Positions 8,148-16,493 of a DNA stretch of 64,000 nucleotides are shown piece after piece (within the stretch, counting starts at the first letter, position 1; each line of letters opens with the position of its first letter). This stretch comes from DAITBA01 sp036824005 (GTDB lineage: Bacteria; Pseudomonadota; Gammaproteobacteria; Burkholderiales; Rhodocyclaceae): the NCBI GenBank assembly GCA_036824005.1, contig DAITBA010000002.1, forward strand, positions 62,001-126,000. The letters run 5' to 3'. The translations under genes were made by a program, and so were the position numbers. A model generated the notes under the pieces. That model saw nothing but the letters and a program-made list of their open reading frames with translations. It made no database searches and was not told the DNA's origin.

Positions 8148-9042
8148 CCGTCTCGCCCGCGGCTGCGCAGCCGGTGTCGTCCACCGGCTCGTTGTCGAAA
8201 ACGACATCGCCCCCCGGATAGGGCGTCGGTTGGGGCGCCAGCGCAGCGAATTCGAACAGCCGACGGTCGGCCAGGTGCGAGGGAACGACGTTCTGCAGGG
8301 CGCGAAACATCGTCTCCAGTCGCCCGGGGTGGCGCTTCTCCCATTGTTGCAGCATTTCCTTGATGGCCTGGCGCTGCAGATTCGGTTGGGAGCCGCACAG
8401 GTTGCAGGGAATGATCGGGAAGTTGCGCACGCGCGCGTAGTCCGCGAGATCCTTTTCGCGCGCGTAGGCCAGCGGCCGGATGACGATGTGTCGGCCGTCG
8501 TCGCTGACCAGCTTGGGGGGCATGCCTTTAAGCCTGCCGCCGTAGAACATGTTGAGCAGCAGCGTTTCCAGGATGTCGTCACGGTGGTGACCGAGAGCGA
8601 TTTTGGTGCACCCCTGCTCGGTGGCGACGCGGTAGATGATGCCGCGACGCAAGCGCGAGCACAATCCGCAGGTGGTCTTGCCCTCCCGGATGACGCGCTT
8701 GACGACGGCATAGGTGTCCTGCGCTTCGATATGAAACGGAACGCCGCGGGCGCGCAGGTACTCGGGCAGCACGTGCTCCGGGAACCCCGGTTGCTTCTGG
8801 TCCAGATTGAAGGCGAGCAGTTCGAAGCGCACCGGTGCCGCCTCACGCAGCGCGAGCAGGATGTCGAGCAAGGCATGGCTGTCCTTGCCGCCTGACAGGC
8901 AGACCATCACCCGGTCGCCGTCCTCGATCATGTTGAATTCGGCGATGGCCGCGCCGACTGCGGCGCGCAGGCGCTTGGCGAGCTTATTCGATTCGTAGCG
9001 CAGCTTCAGGTCGCGGCGGCTGGCGGGAACGTCGGGGATCAT
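8110..9042 (-). CDS. ttcA: tRNA 2-thiocytidine synthetase TtcA
   Basis: A 310-residue cytoplasmic enzyme that thiolates cytidine 32 of certain tRNAs. The PP-loop SGGKDS is at residues 50-55, and the family's cysteine pairs are present: CGLC at 125-128 (iron-sulfur cluster site) and CNLCGSQPNLQR further on. GHHRDDILETLLLNMFYGG is also characteristic. The ATG at 9042 is chosen; a GTG precedes it directly. The 3' end overlaps the sensor kinase on the other strand by 38 bases, so the C-terminal tail, beyond the conserved core, is probably variable. Confidence 0.95.
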   Translation of the reverse strand: MIPDVPASRRDLKLRYESNKLAKRLRAAVGAAIAEFNMIEDGDRVMVCLSGGKDSHALLDILLALREAAPVRFELLAFNLDQKQPGFPEHVLPEYLRARGVPFHIEAQDTYAVVKRVIREGKTTCGLCSRLRRGIIYRVATEQGCTKIALGHHRDDILETLLLNMFYGGRLKGMPPKLVSDDGRHIVIRPLAYAREKDLADYARVRNFPIIPCNLCGSQPNLQRQAIKEMLQQWEKRHPGRLETMFRALQNVVPSHLADRRLFEFAALAPQPTPYPGGDVVFDNEPVDDTGCAAAGETAIALRPPREPVL

Positions 9043-9173
9043 CACGGGGCTCCTGGGCGAGCGCGCATTTTACCGCGCCGTGCCGACGCCGGCGCGGGGA
9101 CAGCCTGGCTGGGAAGTTCGATCTACATTGGCTAGACTGTGCGGCCACGTTCCGTTGCAATGGGAGATGCACC

Positions 9174-9875
9174 GTGATCCGACTGTACCAATTCGCACCG
9201 GCCTTGGGCCTGCCCAATGCCAGCCCCTTCTGCATGAAGGTGGAGACGTGCCTGCGCATGATGGCGCTGCCATATCAGACCGTGAGCACGATGCCGATGA
9301 AGGCGCCCAAGGGCAAGCTGCCCTACATCGATGACGACGGAACCACCGTCGCCGATTCGAGCATGATTACGGAATACCTGCGCGAGAAGTACGGCGACCG
9401 CCTTGATGGCCGTCTGTCCGCCGCCGAGCGCGCCACCGCCCTGGCATTCCGGCGCATGATGGAAGAGAACCTCTACTGGGCGGTGCTCTATTCGCGCTGG
9501 TTCGAGCAGGCGGGCTGGCAGCGTACCCGCGAGGCGTTCTTCGGCAGCTTGCCGGCGCCGGCGCGCGCCATCGTCCCGTTCGTTGCCCGACGGGGGATCT
9601 GGAAGGAGTTGTATGGCCATGGCATGGGCCGGCACACACCGGAGGAGATCGCCCGCATCGGCAGCGCCGACATCACGGCACTGGCGGATTTTCTCGGCGA
9701 CAAGCCCTACTTCCTGGGAGCCGAGCCGACCTCGCTGGACGCGACAGCCTATGCCTTCATTGCCAATGTGCTGCACGCCCCGGGCGATTCCACTCTCAAA
9801 CGCCATGCGGCCGGCTATGCCAATCTGGGTGCCTACTGCGCGCGCATGGCGGGGCGCTACTACCCGCCGAACTAG
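9174..9875 (+). CDS. Glutathione S-transferase-like protein
   Basis: A 233-residue protein with an N-terminal thioredoxin-like GST domain (about 1-80: NASPFCMKVETCLRM, GKLPYIDDDG, ADSSMITEYLREKYG) and a C-terminal helical domain. The pattern resembles the Tom37/failed-axon-connection branch of GSTs rather than classical detoxifying classes. It starts with GTG (9174). The stop overlaps the stop region of the convergent DUF2863 gene by three to four bases. The substrate is unknown. Confidence 0.85.
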   Translation: MIRLYQFAPALGLPNASPFCMKVETCLRMMALPYQTVSTMPMKAPKGKLPYIDDDGTTVADSSMITEYLREKYGDRLDGRLSAAERATALAFRRMMEENLYWAVLYSRWFEQAGWQRTREAFFGSLPAPARAIVPFVARRGIWKELYGHGMGRHTPEEIARIGSADITALADFLGDKPYFLGAEPTSLDATAYAFIANVLHAPGDSTLKRHAAGYANLGAYCARMAGRYYPPN

Positions 9876-11044
9876 TGCAGATGCGCCGGCCGCATGTCGC
9901 TGTCTTCGGGCATCTCGGCGTGGGCGGGCTGGCCTTCGGGATCGGGATAGAGCGGCGCGCCGCAATCGTCGCAGTACTCCAGCGGAAAGCGTTCCTCGAG
10001 CACGACGACATCGCCGACATCGCACTCGCGTAGTGCTGCCTCGATCTGGGCTGCCGTGTCGCTGGTTTCGTCCTCGGCGTCGAGCAACGGCCAGACGACG
10101 CCGTGCACCACCTGGGGCTCGTTCTTGAGCGTGAAGCCGACGCGATACTCTTCCAGGCGCTTGTCATGGAACGGCGCGATCACCGCCCGCAGACCGCTGG
10201 CCGAGACGTTGAGCGAGGTCTGCAGGTAAGACACGGAGGCGCGCAGCGAATAGGGGCGCGCCTGGCGGTCGGCATGGCGGCAGGCGGCGTGGTAGGCATC
10301 GGGCAGCAGCAACTCGGTCGCGCAGGCGGGAAACAGCGGCTCCAGGCAGCCGCCGCCCTGGGCGCGCCATTGCTGGGCGGCGTGCTCGCGCGACCCGCCG
10401 TCCTCCTGCCAGGCGAACAGCGCGCTGCCGCGCGGCGCCACAACGGCGCCGATCACGTAGCGCATATCCGAGAGGAACTGCGCCGTTTCGGCAAGGCCCT
10501 TGGTGTCGCAGGCGAAGTCGCGATTGTCCGCCGCCACTGCGGCGAGCTTGTTGGTGAGCGAGAAGGTCTCGCCGTAACTGCGCGGCAACTGGTCGGGGCT
10601 GAAAAGATAGTCCGCCAGCGCCAGGCGTGTGTTGGCGCCGAGCACGTGGGCCTGCAGCTGCACCCGCAGCGTCGCCAGGACCTGGCGCGGAATCGTGCCC
10701 GACGGGATGGAAAAGCGCGACCACGCGAGCACCGGCGAAGCGATGAGCAGGACATCGAACTCGGCGCCGTCGATGGCCATGGCGCCGCTCTCCGCGCGCG
10801 CCTCCACAAGGTCGGCAAGCGCGTCGTAGGCCCGGGCGTTGTCGCGATAGAGCTGATCGAGCGCCGCGTTCAGCGCGTCGTCGTTGCCGGCGGCGAGCAG
10901 CCGGCCGATCAGGGCATCCATCCTGGTTTCCCAGGCGCGGTCCTCGACGCGGCTGCCGGACCCGGCGAGCCCCTGGGCCAGCCAGACGAGGGTTTCGGCG
11001 TCGCGGGTAAGCCCGCCGCGGCGGGAGAAGGGGGTGCGTTTCAT
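9872..11044 (-). CDS. DUF2863 protein
   Basis: A 390-residue soluble protein of unknown function that matches my memory of DUF2863, a family found mainly in betaproteobacteria: MKRTPFSRRGGLTRDAETLVWLA at the start, a helical N-terminal third with NAALDQLYRDNARAYDALADLVEARAE, then alpha/beta segments. A Cys pair, YCDDCGAPLYPDPEG, near the C terminus could bind metal. The ATG at 11044 is used because the upstream extension is not protein-like. No signal peptide. It appears to be monocistronic. Confidence 0.78.
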   Translation of the reverse strand: MKRTPFSRRGGLTRDAETLVWLAQGLAGSGSRVEDRAWETRMDALIGRLLAAGNDDALNAALDQLYRDNARAYDALADLVEARAESGAMAIDGAEFDVLLIASPVLAWSRFSIPSGTIPRQVLATLRVQLQAHVLGANTRLALADYLFSPDQLPRSYGETFSLTNKLAAVAADNRDFACDTKGLAETAQFLSDMRYVIGAVVAPRGSALFAWQEDGGSREHAAQQWRAQGGGCLEPLFPACATELLLPDAYHAACRHADRQARPYSLRASVSYLQTSLNVSASGLRAVIAPFHDKRLEEYRVGFTLKNEPQVVHGVVWPLLDAEDETSDTAAQIEAALRECDVGDVVVLEERFPLEYCDDCGAPLYPDPEGQPAHAEMPEDSDMRPAHLH

Positions 11045-11122
11045 CGAGGTGGGCACAGTGACGAATAGCCGCCATTCTATCAATCTGCAGGCGGTAGATA
11101 CATCTCACGGGCGGTCAGGCGG

Positions 11123-11797
11123 TCAGCGCACATCCCGGAAAAACGCCAGCGGCACCGGCAGTCCCAGTTGCCTGCAAAGCTGGATAGCGACGACACGGCC
11201 GAGGCTTCGCCACACGCCCATCTGCACGAACTTGCGCGAGTCGGTGACGACGGTGTCGTCGAGGAAGGTTGGCTGCACCTGATGCTGCAGCAGCTCGCTC
11301 AGGGCGATGTCTTCCATGCATTGCAGCGGAAAACCGCCGACGGATTGGAACAGTTCGCGTCCGACGAACATCGCCTGGTCGCCATAAAACACGCGCGTGA
11401 CGCGGCAGCGGAAGTTATGCAGCCGCGAGACCATATCGAGCCGCCAGTCGGCCTCCGAAAAACGGTGATGGAAGCCGCCCCATATGCGCGGCTGCGCCTC
11501 GGCCAGCGCCTGCAGACGTCCAATGGCACCAGTGGGCAGCAGCGTGTCGGCGTGCAGAAAAAGCAGCAGGTCGCCTCGGGCCTGGCGCGCGCCCGCATTC
11601 ATCTGCTGCGCGCGCCCGCGCGGCGCGTCGATCAGCTGCACGGACGGAAATGCGGCGAGAATGCGCCGGCTGTTGTCGCGGCTGCCGGCATCCACCGCGA
11701 TCACTTCGAAATTGCCGTCCTGGGCGAAGAGGGCGGCGAGCGTGCGCGGAAGCGCTTTCTGCTCGTCGAGGAAAGGGATGACCACCGAAACCGTCAT
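11123..11797 (-). CDS. TIGR04283-type family 2 glycosyltransferase (copy 1)
   Basis: A 224-residue GT-A glycosyltransferase. It starts MTVSVVIPFLDEQKALP, followed by VIAVDAGSRDNSRRI, then ARGDLLLFLHADTLLP (nucleotide-sugar/metal DxD equivalent) and GGFPLQCMEDIALS. The FLHADT and MEDI motifs fit the family annotated as arsenosugar biosynthesis glycosyltransferase (TIGR04283). The ATG overlaps the stop of the di-iron protein gene by four bases. A second member lies at 15038-15736. Acceptor and donor are unknown; the arsenosugar link comes from the family's usual neighbours. Confidence 0.85.
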   Translation of the reverse strand: MTVSVVIPFLDEQKALPRTLAALFAQDGNFEVIAVDAGSRDNSRRILAAFPSVQLIDAPRGRAQQMNAGARQARGDLLLFLHADTLLPTGAIGRLQALAEAQPRIWGGFHHRFSEADWRLDMVSRLHNFRCRVTRVFYGDQAMFVGRELFQSVGGFPLQCMEDIALSELLQHQVQPTFLDDTVVTDSRKFVQMGVWRSLGRVVAIQLCRQLGLPVPLAFFRDVR

Positions 11798-12486
11798 GGC
11801 TGGTGCAGATCTTGGAGCAGGACGAGCTCGTTGCGGATCGAATCGACGAGGGTATCGGCATCGAAGTCGTAGGCCTCGGAAAGCGCATGCTCGCTGGCAA
11901 ACCACTGCGGCACATGGGACAGGTATGATTCGGCGCAGCGCGCGAGCCAAAGCGGATCGCATCGGCCGTCGGCGAGAGCCTCGCGCAGCACGCGCTGGCC
12001 GAAGGCGTGGTGGGCGCTTTCCTGCGCCAGGAACAGGCGCCGCAGGCGGCGCAGCCCGGCACCGCGGCGTTCCATACCGACGTCGAGGCGGCGCAGCAGA
12101 CTCTCGCCGACATGCTCGAGCACGACCTGAGTCGCGACGATGCATTCGTAATAGTCGCCGACCGCGGCGGCGCGCTGCACTTGTTGGCGAAAGGGCTCGT
12201 AGAGGACGTCCAGGGGCTCTGGCGCGTCCGTAAGACGCCGCTGCGCCAGCTCGAAAACGCCGGCGTGCAGCTGCTCCTGGCGAACCTGGGCGCGCAGGAA
12301 ACGGGCTTCGCGCCGTGTCGGCGCCAGGCGCATCTGCAGTCGGGCGAGGTGCTGCGCGAGCCGCTCGCCGGCAGCGAGCAGGCCGAAGAGCCGGGCGAGC
12401 AGCGCTTGCTGCCGCCCCGGTGCGATCGTACTCAGCGCGGTGCCGAATCCGCTATTGTCGTCGGTGCCGGTGTGTTCATGGCCCAC
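11794..12486 (-). CDS. Ferritin-like putative di-iron protein
   Basis: About 230 residues, mostly helical. Four helices carry the ligand pattern of di-iron carboxylate proteins: a Glu in LLAAGERLAQH, an ExxH in RQEQLH, a Glu in VVLEHVGES, and a second ExxH in AQESAHHAFG. Two irons bridged by these residues would give an oxygenase, oxidase or similar activity, but the substrate is unknown. The GTG at 12486 is the likeliest start; it lies inside the upstream FAD gene (55-base overlap), so the first residues are uncertain. The stop overlaps the next glycosyltransferase start by four bases. The FAD protein upstream could act as its reductase; that is inference. Confidence 0.68.
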   Translation of the reverse strand: MGHEHTGTDDNSGFGTALSTIAPGRQQALLARLFGLLAAGERLAQHLARLQMRLAPTRREARFLRAQVRQEQLHAGVFELAQRRLTDAPEPLDVLYEPFRQQVQRAAAVGDYYECIVATQVVLEHVGESLLRRLDVGMERRGAGLRRLRRLFLAQESAHHAFGQRVLREALADGRCDPLWLARCAESYLSHVPQWFASEHALSEAYDFDADTLVDSIRNELVLLQDLHQP

Positions 12487-13607
12487 GGCATCGTAAAGCG
12501 GGCGATGAAAGCCCGGTCGATGCTGTCTTTCCACTTCCATACCCATCGTCCCTCCCAGGAGAACGGACCCCAGTTGCCGATGGCATAGCGATCGCCGCCG
12601 CTGATCAACGCCAACGTGCGCCGCTGCGGCGCGTAGGACGCGGTGGCGGCGCCGGAGAGGGCAGCACGCAGGCTGCGCGCCAGCGGCGGGCCGGCGCGCA
12701 CGGCATAGACACCCGACTTGGGGCGCGGCTGTTCGGCAATCGTGGCCACGTCGCCGGCGGCAAACACCTTGGTGTGGGACAGCGATCTCAGGTTCGTATC
12801 CACCAGGATGAAGCCGCGCTCGTCGACGCGCAGCCCCGACTCGCGCGGCCATGCCGGCGCGCTGGCGCCGGTGGCCCAGCCGATGAAGTCGGCCGCGATG
12901 CGTTGGCCGCTGCGCGTCACCAGTGTGCCAGCGTCGATGGCTGCCACGGGACTGCCGCAGCGCACCTCGATGCCTCGCGTCCTGAGCAGGTGCTCCATGC
13001 GGCGTCTCGCACCGGCGGGAAATCCCGGCAGCAGGCAGCTCATATCGCTGACGAGACAAAAACGGTCCTTCCCCGACAAAGGCACGCCACGCGCCAGCGC
13101 CAGCCGATGCTGAATCGCCAGCAGCACCTCGACGCCGGCGGCGCCGCCGCCCACCATGGCCACACGCGCCGGGCGGTCGGGGTCGGTGCCTTCGCAGAAA
13201 GCGTTGAGTTCGGCCACGAAGTGGTCGATGGGCTTGACCGTCTGGGCGTACTCGGCGACGCCGGGAATGCCGTCCGTCGATGGCCGGGAGCCCGTGTCGA
13301 TGGATAACAGGTCGTAGTCGATGATCGAGCCGTCCTCGCACTTGATGCGGCTGCGTGCGGCGTCCAGGGAGGCGCACCGGGTATAGCGCAGAATGCAGCC
13401 GCAGGCGCGCGCCAGAGGCTCGAGGTCGACGCAGGCGTCGTCGTACTCATAGTGTCCGGCGATCACCCCGGGCATCATTCCCGAGTAGGGCGCCAGTCGC
13501 ACCGGCGTCACCATCGTCAGCTCTACGCCTTCCATTGGCCGGCGCGCGAAGGCTTCGAGGACGAACAAGTGGGCGTGGCCGCCGCCGAGAAGCACAAGTC
13601 GTTTCAT
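12432..13607 (-). CDS. NAD(P)/FAD-dependent oxidoreductase, SelD-N-terminus-like
   Basis: A 391-residue two-Rossmann flavoprotein. MKRLVLLGGGHAHLFVLEAF binds FAD; VAMVGGGAAGVEVLLAIQ is the NAD(P)H motif; VFAAGDVA is the second FAD motif. The GGGHAH start and APYSGMMPG segment fit the NDH-2-like family that also occurs fused to the N terminus of selenophosphate synthetase (TIGR03169). Here it is unfused. It overlaps the di-iron gene downstream and follows the DUF3047 gene by 60 bases. It may pass electrons to a quinone or to the neighbouring di-iron protein; neither is shown. Confidence 0.82.
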   Translation of the reverse strand: MKRLVLLGGGHAHLFVLEAFARRPMEGVELTMVTPVRLAPYSGMMPGVIAGHYEYDDACVDLEPLARACGCILRYTRCASLDAARSRIKCEDGSIIDYDLLSIDTGSRPSTDGIPGVAEYAQTVKPIDHFVAELNAFCEGTDPDRPARVAMVGGGAAGVEVLLAIQHRLALARGVPLSGKDRFCLVSDMSCLLPGFPAGARRRMEHLLRTRGIEVRCGSPVAAIDAGTLVTRSGQRIAADFIGWATGASAPAWPRESGLRVDERGFILVDTNLRSLSHTKVFAAGDVATIAEQPRPKSGVYAVRAGPPLARSLRAALSGAATASYAPQRRTLALISGGDRYAIGNWGPFSWEGRWVWKWKDSIDRAFIARFTMPWAMNTPAPTTIADSAPR

Positions 13608-13667
13608 CTTGGTGGTTGCTGTGGTCCGCGGATACCGCAGATTAGCGCAGATGAATGGAAAAATGGT

Positions 13668-14429
13668 TCACTTCTGCTCCTCCGGGATGCTGCGCAGGCT
13701 GATGTCGCCAAACCAGGATCGCGCCGTCTCTCTCGTGTTGTCGGTGTCGGCGGCAACGATCACCGCGGTGATCGGCGGCGCGTCCTCGCCGAAGGCCTGG
13801 CGGAAATCCTCCGCCACGTTGCGTTGGACGCTTCGCCACTGCTTGAGATGCGCCATGCCGCTGTCGACGACGATCATGCGAAGGCGGTTGGTGTAAGCAC
13901 TCCAAGCGGTAAAACCCGGTGCCTGTTTGTTGTCCCAGACATAGCACAGCGCTGCCACCGGGATCGGGTCGCCGTAGATGAGACGCGCCAGGCGCACTTT
14001 GGTGCGCTCGCCGAAGGGCAGTTTCGCCACATCGTAATCGAACAGGACGTAGACGCGGGCTGGGTAGTCGTCGCCCTCTTTCGTCAGCACGTCGCCCTTG
14101 TTCAGCACGTTGTCCACCCGCCAGCGCCAGGTGAGCCACGGAGTTTGGTGTGGATCGGCACGCACGGGGTAGACCAGTGCCGAAACCGAGGCGTTGGCCT
14201 CGGCCTTGAGCACCGTCCTGCCCTCAACATTGACGAGGGAGTATTCGGTCAGGTGCTCCGGTTTGCCCAAAACGTAGCGACGCCAGCCGGCCGGCAGTTC
14301 GCCGCCGGGCGCCGCCTTGGAGAAATGCCCGAGCGCAAAGTCCTGCGCTGCAGCCGGGCCACTCCACGCTCCCGCGAGGAGGAGGCTAGCCAGCAGCCTG
14401 CCGATGCATGGACGGTAACGGGAGATCAT
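13668..14429 (-). CDS. Exported DUF3047 protein
   Basis: A 253-residue protein with a signal peptide (basic start, core LLASLLLAGAW, cleavage after AAAQ). The mature part has the DUF3047 pattern: WRRYVLG near the start, LTWRWRVDN, DDYPARVYVLFDY, LCYVWDN and a final RSWFGDISLR. The fold is probably an all-beta jelly roll; the function is unknown. The start lies inside the upstream DUF2064 gene (44-base overlap), showing tight coupling. Its position between glycosyltransferases and an FAD protein suggests a role in the same envelope or glycoside process. Confidence 0.82.
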   Translation of the reverse strand: MISRYRPCIGRLLASLLLAGAWSGPAAAQDFALGHFSKAAPGGELPAGWRRYVLGKPEHLTEYSLVNVEGRTVLKAEANASVSALVYPVRADPHQTPWLTWRWRVDNVLNKGDVLTKEGDDYPARVYVLFDYDVAKLPFGERTKVRLARLIYGDPIPVAALCYVWDNKQAPGFTAWSAYTNRLRMIVVDSGMAHLKQWRSVQRNVAEDFRQAFGEDAPPITAVIVAADTDNTRETARSWFGDISLRSIPEEQK

Positions 14430-15057
14430 CGATGTCGATCAGCCGCTCGCCAGCGAGCCGCGCCAGATCCTCGGGACGGTCCACATCCCACCGCGGGGTA
14501 AGCTCGCGCCAGGTCCAGCTTATTTCCGCCAGCCGTGCGCGCGTCTGTGCCATGACCGCGGCGCTGCCCCAGTCGATGCCGGCGAACAGGCGCGGCTCGT
14601 GTCGGCGCAGTCCGATGAGGACGTAGCCGCCATCCTCCGCTGGCGCGATTACCGCGCGTGCGCCGTCGCGCAGGGCTGCGGCTGCGTCGTGCAGGTCGGC
14701 GACCGTGAGTGCCGGGCAATCGCTGCCAATGGCGATGGCATAGCCGCGCATGAGCGCGTGCGCCAGCGCGTGATCCATGCGTGCGCCGAGATCCGGGCCT
14801 TGTTGTGCCGCCAGCGTGACGCCGAAATCCGCGGCGCAGCGGCCGAAAAACGGATGCTCGACCGAAGGCGAGCACCACAGCTCCACCGGGCCGACGCGCG
14901 CGGCACAGGCCGTGCGCAGGGTGTGGCGTACCATGCGCGCGTGCAGTGCGGCGGCACCACGGGCGCCCAGGGCTGGAACGAGGCGCGTCTTGACGCTGCC
15001 GGCGAGCGGCGCCTTGGCGAACACCAGGATGGTCGCCTCAACGGCGCGCGCCGTCAT
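14386..15057 (-). CDS. DUF2064/TIGR04282-type glycosyltransferase
   Basis: A 223-residue nucleotidyl/glycosyl transferase of the DUF2064 type. Motifs: ILVFAKAPLAGSVKTRLVPALG at the nucleotide-binding start, AIAIGSDCPALT (the metal-binding Asp), APAEDGGYVLIGLRR and TRWDVD-like PRWDVDRPEDLARL. The family is annotated TIGR04282, arsenosugar biosynthesis glycosyltransferase, and usually sits beside TIGR04283, exactly as here: it overlaps copy 2 by 20 bases upstream and the DUF3047 gene by 44 bases downstream. A sugar-nucleotide substrate is probable but unidentified. Confidence 0.87.
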   Translation of the reverse strand: MTARAVEATILVFAKAPLAGSVKTRLVPALGARGAAALHARMVRHTLRTACAARVGPVELWCSPSVEHPFFGRCAADFGVTLAAQQGPDLGARMDHALAHALMRGYAIAIGSDCPALTVADLHDAAAALRDGARAVIAPAEDGGYVLIGLRRHEPRLFAGIDWGSAAVMAQTRARLAEISWTWRELTPRWDVDRPEDLARLAGERLIDIDDLPLPSMHRQAAG

Positions 15058-15736
15058 AGCGGGCGGCGAGCTGCCGGGGGTCGGCGCCGAAGAAATGCGC
15101 CAGGCGCAACCGCCACATGAGCGCGATGGTGCGCAGCGTGCCGTGGTCTTCCCAGCGCCGACCGGAGGTGGTGATGCGGCTGCGCAGGCACAGCGGCCGG
15201 CCGAAGCCCTTGAGCGTGCGCGACAGGCGGATGTCCTCCATCAGGGCCACGTCGGGAAAGCCGCCGCAGCGGCGAAAGACCTCGGCGCGCACGAAGATGC
15301 CCTGGTCGCCGGTGGCGATACCGGTCAAGCGCGAGCGTCGGTTCATGAACCAGGCGACCACCCGCAGCAGGGGATCGCGGCCTTCGATGTCGATATCGAA
15401 ACGGCCCCAGGAGCGTCCCGACTCGTTCAGACCCTGGACGATGTCATACTCGGCGTCGGCGGGCAGGCGGCAGTCCGCGTGCAGGAACAGCAACACCTCG
15501 CCTCGGGCAAGCCGCGCGCCGGCATTCATCTGGCTGGCGCGACCGCGCGGCGCTTCGAACACCCGGTCGCACAGCGGCCGGGCCAGCGCCACCGTGTCGT
15601 CGCGGCTGCCGCCGTCGACGACGATGAGTTCTACGCCCTGCTGGCGCAGCGGCGCAAGCCGCGATAGACAGGCACGGATCAGCTCGCCCTCATCGAGGAC
15701 GGGCAGGATGACGGACAGCTCCGGCGCCGGCCTCAT
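15038..15736 (-). CDS. TIGR04283-type family 2 glycosyltransferase (copy 2)
   Basis: A 232-residue GT-A enzyme: LSVILPVLDEGELI, LIVVDGGSRDDTVALA, ARGEVLLFLHADCRLP, GDQGIFVRAEVFRRCGGFP and ALMEDIRLSRTL. Like copy 1 it fits TIGR04283. The C-terminal end, after the MEDI motif, holds HFFGADPRQLAARYDG. The ATG overlaps the msrB stop by four bases. Having two related but divergent copies in one gene string suggests two successive or alternative transfer steps. Confidence 0.86.
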   Translation of the reverse strand: MRPAPELSVILPVLDEGELIRACLSRLAPLRQQGVELIVVDGGSRDDTVALARPLCDRVFEAPRGRASQMNAGARLARGEVLLFLHADCRLPADAEYDIVQGLNESGRSWGRFDIDIEGRDPLLRVVAWFMNRRSRLTGIATGDQGIFVRAEVFRRCGGFPDVALMEDIRLSRTLKGFGRPLCLRSRITTSGRRWEDHGTLRTIALMWRLRLAHFFGADPRQLAARYDGARR

Positions 15737-16245
15737 TTCTTCGCAAACAGCGAGGCGTACTTGCCGTAGCCTTCCTTCTCCAGATCGTCCGCGGGGATGA
15801 AACGCAGCGACGCCGAATTCATGCAGTAGCGCTTGCCGGTGGGTGCCGGGCCGTCGTCGAAGACGTGACCGAGGTGGGAATCGGCGTGCTTGCTGCGTAT
15901 CTCGGTTCTTACCATGAACCACGAGCGGTCGGACTTCTCGACGATGTTTGCCGGCTCGATGGCACGAGTAAAGCTCGGCCAGCCGGTACCCGAATCGAAC
16001 TTGTCCTGGGAGCTGAACAGCGGCTCGCCCGAGACGATGTCGACATAGATACCGGACTTCTTGTTGTCCCAATAGGCGTTATGAAACGGCCTTTCCGTAC
16101 CTTCCTTCTGCGTGACGCGGAACTGCTCGTCGGTCAGCTTGCGCTTGAGTTCCTGTTCGCTCGGCTTTTTGAATCCCGCCGCATCCCATGCCATGGCGTT
16201 GCTCCATCCAACAAAGACCATTGTAATGACTGCCAACCACTTCAT
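15733..16245 (-). CDS. msrB: Exported MsrB lacking the zinc cysteines
   Basis: A 170-residue methionine-R-sulfoxide reductase. The signal peptide (MKWLAVITMVFVGWSNAMAW) puts it in the periplasm. Core motifs DSGTGWPSFT, DSHLGHVFDDGP and RYCMNSASLRF are present, the last with the catalytic Cys. The two CxxC pairs that bind structural zinc in enzymes such as E. coli MsrB are absent (IYVDIVSGEP and RSKHADSH at those places), as is the Cys in the DSGxGW motif. It therefore belongs to the zinc-free form. The ATG at 16245 has a GGAG nearby; longer starts add unlikely sequence. Confidence 0.92.
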   Translation of the reverse strand: MKWLAVITMVFVGWSNAMAWDAAGFKKPSEQELKRKLTDEQFRVTQKEGTERPFHNAYWDNKKSGIYVDIVSGEPLFSSQDKFDSGTGWPSFTRAIEPANIVEKSDRSWFMVRTEIRSKHADSHLGHVFDDGPAPTGKRYCMNSASLRFIPADDLEKEGYGKYASLFAKK

Positions 16246-16493
16246 AAGTTCTCTACTCCGTCGTCTCGGGCTCACCCGCACGCGCAAGCAGACCGGCGCC
16301 GAGGCGAAAAGCTTGCATCGGCCGTCTCATCCCAGAAAGCAGTAATCCGCAGGTTTCGCAAACTCGCATGAGGAATTCAGAGGCTTGCTTTCTTCCGGTC
16401 GGTCACGGCGTTGGTTACGCCGGACGTTCCGACAACCTCCTGATCCGCTCCGGGAGTATCCGTGTTCATTTGCGACATCTGCAGATTCCATGA

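Noticed and set aside
12487..13377. N-terminal extension of the di-iron protein
   Set aside because: The extension reads through the FAD oxidoreductase in another frame and is not protein-like; the GTG at 12486 is a better start.
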